Below, piece after piece: positions 53,401-57,357 of a DNA stretch of 57,357 bases (its first letter is position 1; the number at the start of each line of letters is the position of its first letter). The DNA lies in assembly GCA_030432295.1 (NCBI GenBank), contig JAUIHI010000041.1, forward strand, positions 1-57,357, written 5' to 3'. This DNA is from Anaerolineae bacterium. Lineage in GTDB: Bacteria > Chloroflexota > Anaerolineae > Caldilineales > Caldilineaceae. The position numbers and the translations under genes were made by a program. The notes beneath the pieces are model-generated. The model was not told the DNA's origin, searched no databases, and worked only from the letters and a program-made list of their open reading frames with translations.

Positions 53401-56400
53401 CTGAACCCCCATTTCCGTTAGGAAAATTATTTTGATAAGACGCGCCGACAGTTCCCTCTCCAGAGCCTGATGCAGGATATCCAGAGTATCCTTTTCCACC
53501 TCTAAAACCCTTACCTGCTGCATTGATAGTGCCTGTTATCGCCACGGTTCCTGACGCTAAAAATGCCAAAATTCCACCCACTGTACCATTCCAAGCTTTG
53601 ACAGCCCATGTTGTCCCTGGATTGATCGTTACATTCGTATATTGTTTCAAAACTAGGGCTTGAGCACCAGTTGTATAGTTAGCATTCAGCGGTTGAGCGA
53701 GGGTAATGATGCCTTCCGAATACCCAATAATTTTGTTTTGCATCCAAACGCCAGCGTTCGCGCCCTGCGTCTGATGTATTAGGATGATCTGACCTGACGC
53801 AAAACTAGCATTTATGGCAGCCAAAGTGTAGGTTCCAGAAGTGCCGGAACAGGCTGAATCAATCGGATTATCAATTGTGTCAATCGCTATCGTCAGTGGC
53901 CCATCTCGCCCATCACCAAACATTTCATACGATGCTGTGCCCTGACCAAAATCTGTAGCAACCTTACCGACACCAACCAGTGATGCATAACTCTGGGTGT
54001 ACACCTTCACCGGATGCAGCGTCTGCGGAGTCGGTCCCAGGCTATGGGTGAACTCAGCCCAATCGCCCTGGTTTTTCGGCCCCTGCACCGTCACCGGCAC
54101 GTCCAACGGACGGCGCAACATGCCGCCGGATGTATCGCCGGTGGCTGCGGCGATCTGGCCGGTCACCCGCACGGAGACGGCGGGGCGAGTTGGGTCGCTG
54201 GTATGAAGGGTGGCGGTCTGGTCGTAGGGGCCGACGGGCAGGGCAGCTGTGCCCAGGAGCAGTTCGTAATCCACCACATCCGCCGCGCCGACGGTGCGGG
54301 CGCGGCGTTGCAGGCTCAGCCCCGACGTAGTGTTCAGATAGGTGTAGAGCGCGCCGTGACCCGTATTGGCCAGGGGCAGCGTGTGCTTGAGCAGGGTGCC
54401 CTGGGCCACTGTGCCGAAGTTCCAGGTAGGCACATCGCCGGTCAATTTGGGCAGGGGGTCTTGCTGGAAGCTCGAAAGCGGGCGGCCCGCGGTGTCCAGT
54501 ATGTTGCCTGCGTAGTCGGTGAGGAAGGCCATGACGATGTAGTCGTCGGTCTCAGAAGTTCGACTTCTGGCAGAAGTCGAACTTCTAATAAGATCCCCGC
54601 TGTCGAACGTGACCGGCGTGTAGGTCGGTCCCGGCGGCAGGGTGACGGTCAAGGGCACTTCCGAGGCGACTGTGCCGGAGATATTGACAAATTCCAGGAA
54701 GAGATGGGCGTCGGTCAGGGAGGTGGCGGATGGGTTGTTGACCAGCAGATTGAGGCTGTTGCTGCCAGTTGCAAAGGGGGCGACGGTGACAATCTCCACG
54801 CCCACATCCGGCAGCATCTGCCCGGCAAACTGGCTGAGATTGTCCGTGGGCGCGGACAGTTTCATAGCCTGGGGCGGGATGACAAAGCGGTGGTTGCCCT
54901 GGGGGTCGTTGTAAGAGACGATGACCAGCGGCTCCGTGTGGGGTTCCCGGTTGACGGTGTACTGGAAGGTGTCCCGGGGCGTGCGGGCGGCGACGGTAAA
55001 GCTCTCGCCGTTTTTGACGGACCCGCTGTAGAGGGCCAGAGTCAGCCCGAATGTGCCCACAACCCGGAAGGTGGGCGAGGCATAGCCCGCACCGAAGTTG
55101 AGGCTGCCACTCTTGCCTGCGCCGTCGTTCCAGGCCAGACTCCACGTACCGCTGCCCACGGCGCAGCCGTTGACGTTGCCACAGGTTACGGTAAAAGTGT
55201 AAGTGCGGTCGCTGTTGCCCGTATAATAGCCGCCCGCATTGGGCGCGGCGTGGCTGTTCTGACCGTTCCAGGGCGTCTGGGAGAGGTCTTGGGTCACAAT
55301 GCGGCTGCCCACCACCACCTGTTTGAGCGCGCGCACCCGGCCCGACCCGCCCACAGTATTGTTGTCGATGACGATGGAATCATCGGGCGCAATCATCACC
55401 GCCTCCACCCCATAGGCGTCGTAGAGACCGGTGTTGAGCAGGGAGAGGGTGGCCGTGACCCGGTTGCCCGCCGCGATGCTATGTAGCCCCGCCAGCACTT
55501 CCGGGCGGGGGAAGGAGGCGGCGTCGGTGGGGTCCGTGCCTAGGCGATCTTCCGAACGGTCGCTGAAACCGTCCAGGTCGCTGTCCTGGTTGAAGCGGAA
55601 GAGGGCCACGCTGCCGGGCACGGCCTGGGTGTCCTGGAAGCCTTCGCTGCCGTCGCCCAGCCCATCGGTGTAGACGTTCCACCACTCGGCGGTGGAGAGG
55701 GTATGCTTGCACCAGAGCGCTTTGCTGGGCTGGTCCGTGGGGCGGAAGCTCCCCTGGCACCAGGCGGGGGTGTCGCTGCGGTACTCCGGGGTCCAGATGG
55801 CGGTCATCATCCCGTTGGCGTCGGTCTCGTGGGGGAAGTAGCGTTTGAGGACGTTGAGGACATTTTCCGTGCCCCAGGTGGGGATTAGGTAGCTGTCGAT
55901 CAGCTCGTCGCCGTCTTCTGTGCCGTCCTCGATGGCGATCTGCACACCGGCGTTGGCCGCGTCCTGGTAGAATCGTTCGTCGATGCCATAGGCGAAGTCC
56001 TCCACGACGATGCGCAGGGGGCCGCCCAGATCGATAGCCGCCATCTGTTCCAGGCTGAGGGGGATGCGGGCTGAGGTAAAGGTCTTCTCTTGGCCGGGCA
56101 TAAAGTTTGTAAAGAGGACCGTATCCCCTGGCGTCCCGCAGGTACCGGTTGCCAGAAAATAGGTGCAAGCTGGATTGGGGTCATCGCCGATGTAGACATT
56201 AAAAGCCAGGTGAGTGATTTCCAGCGCATACTCCGTCCCCGTGTTGCGTACTTTGTAAGTGAACCAGAGGTCAGCGGCGTGGGCGGAGTCGATGGCCGTG
56301 GCTGTGCGCCAGTCCTCGCCGGTAGTGAAGGCTTCGCCGTTGGTTATGGTTTGTTCTTCGTACTGTGAATGAGATGTTGAGTGAGAACCACCTGTCGATC

Positions 56401-57357
56401 TACCCGTCGTTGTTGTTTGCGTTGGTAGCGGTCTAAACACTGGCGACGTTACCTCGGTTTTTTTTTGGACTGCTACAGACTGTCCGGTTTGCTTAAATAG
56501 GTATCCAGAACTGCCTGGATTACCATTTTGATATTCAGTAGATGGATCATCTTCCGCTGCAATTTCATCACCTGTCGCCTTATGTGGCGATGGACCAACT
56601 AAATATCCATTTTCATCTATCGAAAAACCATTAAGCGCTTCTTTCACAGGTTTTGAATCCAGATTTATGCTGTCTGGTATACCCGCATCTGGCGGTATGT
56701 CGAACTTAGGGTAATCATATATGACAGGATCGTGTACAACCTGACCCAGGCAAAATATAGCTAAGCAAAGATCGATACTTGGAGAAATATTCAATCGGAA
56801 ATCTGAGAACTGCCAGCTGAATAGTGGCTCACTATCTTCCCTAGCAATTATGACAGTCGATTTTCTTGCAAATTGATGCACTGGTTTACTAATGGACACC
56901 TCAGTCCAACTATTCCAGGTCTCAGTATCAGTTACGCTGCTACTTGTCCCTTCAGTCTTCGCCGTGCTATAACTCTGGGTCTTCTGGGTCATCGTCCCCT
57001 TTTCGGTTGTCACGGTCGTCACTAACTCCATCTTCAACGACGATTCCACCACATCGATCTCCGGCACAGGGAAGGCCGCCACCAGCGGATGGTTGCCCGG
57101 CGCTTTCACCCAGGAGGGCATCTCGGCGAAGATGACGCCCCAATCCTCGTTGCGGGGCAGAGGGCCGTAGGAGCAAAAGCCGCCCGCGCCGGTGCAGTGG
57201 GTGTTGCCAAAAAGCTCTTGGCCGTCGTCGAATTTGTCCCGATCCGTGGATTCCCGGTTGGGATTCAGCCCCAACTCAAAGGTCTCCACCCGGTCGGGCA
57301 CAGAATCCTTGTCCGAATCCGTGCAACCGTCGATTTCCGGCGGCCAGCCCAGAAAGG
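50459..57357 (-). CDS. Giant mosaic surface protein (N-terminus outside the window)
   Basis: More than 2290 residues are visible; the frame stays open to the window edge. Reading from the N-terminal side: thrombospondin-3-like calcium repeats ([20 protein letters not shown]; again [18 protein letters not shown]), a long beta-rich part, an ASH-like domain ([10 protein letters not shown]), a Gly-rich beta-helix-like block (about 52.9-53.9 kb), a CARDB domain ([14 protein letters not shown]), two Pro/Thr-rich linkers (about 51.35-51.75 and 50.93-51.07 kb) enclosing an Ig-like domain, and a ZU5-like domain ([20 protein letters not shown]) ending HLTEFGVM. The last residues are [11 protein letters not shown]. 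It is probably exported and cell-surface attached or secreted. The role could be adhesion or sheath formation, which is inference. Two to three internal blocks are clearly more AT-rich than their flanks. Confidence 0.8.
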   Translation of the reverse strand, partial: FLGWPPEIDGCTDSDKDSVPDRVETFELGLNPNRESTDRDKFDDGQELFGNTHCTGAGGFCSYGPLPRNEDWGVIFAEMPSWVKAPGNHPLVAAFPVPEIDVVESSLKMELVTTVTTEKGTMTQKTQSYSTAKTEGTSSSVTDTETWNSWTEVSISKPVHQFARKSTVIIAREDSEPLFSWQFSDFRLNISPSIDLCLAIFCLGQVVHDPVIYDYPKFDIPPDAGIPDSINLDSKPVKEALNGFSIDENGYLVGPSPHKATGDEIAAEDDPSTEYQNGNPGSSGYLFKQTGQSVAVQKKTEVTSPVFRPLPTQTTTTGRSTGGSHSTSHSQYEEQTITNGEAFTTGEDWRTATAIDSAHAADLWFTYKVRNTGTEYALEITHLAFNVYIGDDPNPACTYFLATGTCGTPGDTVLFTNFMPGQEKTFTSARIPLSLEQMAAIDLGGPLRIVVEDFAYGIDERFYQDAANAGVQIAIEDGTEDGDELIDSYLIPTWGTENVLNVLKRYFPHETDANGMMTAIWTPEYRSDTPAWCQGSFRPTDQPSKALWCKHTLSTAEWWNVYTDGLGDGSEGFQDTQAVPGSVALFRFNQDSDLDGFSDRSEDRLGTDPTDAASFPRPEVLAGLHSIAAGNRVTATLSLLNTGLYDAYGVEAVMIAPDDSIVIDNNTVGGSGRVRALKQVVVGSRIVTQDLSQTPWNGQNSHAAPNAGGYYTGNSDRTYTFTVTCGNVNGCAVGSGTWSLAWNDGAGKSGSLNFGAGYASPTFRVVGTFGLTLALYSGSVKNGESFTVAARTPRDTFQYTVNREPHTEPLVIVSYNDPQGNHRFVIPPQAMKLSAPTDNLSQFAGQMLPDVGVEIVTVAPFATGSNSLNLLVNNPSATSLTDAHLFLEFVNISGTVASEVPLTVTLPPGPTYTPVTFDSGDLIRSSTSARSRTSETDDYIVMAFLTDYAGNILDTAGRPLSSFQQDPLPKLTGDVPTWNFGTVAQGTLLKHTLPLANTGHGALYTYLNTTSGLSLQRRARTVGAADVVDYELLLGTAALPVGPYDQTATLHTSDPTRPAVSVRVTGQIAAATGDTSGGMLRRPLDVPVTVQGPKNQGDWAEFTHSLGPTPQTLHPVKVYTQSYASLVGVGKVATDFGQGTASYEMFGDGRDGPLTIAIDTIDNPIDSACSGTSGTYTLAAINASFASGQIILIHQTQGANAGVWMQNKIIGYSEGIITLAQPLNANYTTGAQALVLKQYTNVTINPGTTWAVKAWNGTVGGILAFLASGTVAITGTINAAGKGFRGGKGYSGYPASGSGEGTVGASYQNNFPNGNGGSGGNNGSINTGGAGGGNGTMGQFGGIGLTGAYGSSVAGGLVSGSADLITMTFGGGGGGGSGDFFGGVTVETGSIGGNGGGIINIFSSNVVVTGSVMSGGTVGVKGSGGRTESWGGAGAGGSIFVKAQTANLGGSIVTAVGGAQQGIGRADSGTETNGGAGGVGRIRIEHCESLTGTTNPPASTQKLNCYIAEQIESTPYTTARLNLPEAIPTGQSRTYQVQFGRKLVYTDTNTLNTTLRIPAGMAVTATLDALVSGIVSGTTAIKLDIGNDNSWDWQTSRVITDADTFHGPDLAGAFNAWWSAHGAPTTGNLDVPVKLYLSQPAQALLTNLQLSTAGSKVRSARVPARAYGNFLLDFTVNGSGMAPLTVALDVGNNGSIEWSYSGTPSLPHRLLTGDLSAAVNTYLSGKSGDVDVPIRIHVAPNRAVTLNDYSAAASDKTDLSADGLTLNPTRAQPNGALWKEGDIIPVQATIRNPGGLDSGPVTAAFFAHAEGWGDWYIGSAFVANLSKNGGSAPVSIQWDTTGFSGDVPVKVMVNPYGRVAESNLANNTAQSTVVFETTPTLTPTRAPTPTRTKTPTPSATPTVRATMTSTPTPTGTATPTPTSSETPSPTATRTATPSATPSRTPAPSVTSTPTVTLTNTSTRTPTPVTPTDTPTSVLPTSTPTATARPLSQHIAVWPAYPATNDEVTLRISGLWGSSCPKISHHYSISDYVVDVEATITNIPELICSMVITSWQFGEDLGVLSAGDYVVKVTVTDVNSGFWGFSDEAVFTVSSGVDTPTATPTPVTPTNTPTSAPTATGTPTGTSTATPSVTATPTATVTPTATITETAITARINPDTGGHLSASFGISLSLTFPPGAVTEPVDVTLQPMERGPATGNLQVVGRLFQITARTLGGTPVTSFDPPFLLTVRYAALPAGETLAPSLYYWKTPDGEWMQIAATHNAANRTLTAVLDHLTEFGVMQQAMFRLFLPSVTDGQ
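54554..54586. repeat. 15-base inverted repeat in frame within the giant gene
   Basis: AGAAGTTCGACTTCT (54554-54568) and its perfect complement AGAAGTCGAACTTCT (54572-54586) are three bases apart. Each arm is nearly palindromic. They encode the low-complexity stretch [12 protein letters not shown] on the minus strand, unlike the surrounding beta-domain sequence. Confidence 0.75.

Overview
The window is GC-rich, densely coded DNA from a bacterium that is probably a member of the Chloroflexota (Anaerolineae, Caldilineae or Ardenticatenia type). This is an inference from lipoproteins with Ala/Pro/Glu tethers, a clade II (Sec-type) nitrous oxide reductase locus, AfsR-like giant regulators, propeller and CARDB surface proteins, and abundant palindromic intergenic repeats. 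I see no rRNA, tRNA or CRISPR array. The left edge carries the first codons of an IS630-like transposase.

Layout. 0.6-9.5 kb: a peptide-type ABC importer operon (lipoprotein, two permeases, a second lipoprotein, two ATPases). 9.7-19.5 kb: a hybrid histidine kinase, a divergent metallo-beta-lactamase-fold hydrolase, a large secreted protein resembling vitellogenin-type lipid carriers, and an AfsR/SARP-type regulator. 19.6-28.7 kb: a sarcosine-oxidase-like flavoenzyme, an MFS transporter, membrane proteins (DUF4129-like, YIP1-like), a uronate-dehydrogenase-like enzyme, a methyltransferase, and an enolase-superfamily protein overlapping a Crp/Fnr regulator. 28.8-47.3 kb: an N-oxide region. It holds nosZ, an operon encoding a small membrane protein, a NosD-NosF fusion, NosY, NosL, a lipid-anchored cytochrome c and a Crp/Fnr regulator, and further units with two cupins, a ferredoxin and several histidine-bearing polytopic membrane proteins. 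A beta-propeller gene on the other strand separates nosZ from the rest, and a toxin-antitoxin-like pair sits between two of the units. 47.4-57.4 kb: a glycosyltransferase, a DedA protein, UppP, and a giant mosaic surface protein that runs off the right edge.

The strongest new signal is a shared operator. Five transcription units of the N-oxide region each carry GAC-N4-GTC, with its centre 32-33 bp from the centre of a -10-like hexamer. That is the class II geometry expected of a Crp/Fnr activator. It ties nosZ, the nos accessory operon and three units of largely uncharacterised genes into one predicted regulon. A second genome-level signal is a family of palindromes built of short repeated words. 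They sit between genes and in several places supply codons at gene ends, including the linker and tail of the NosD-NosF fusion.
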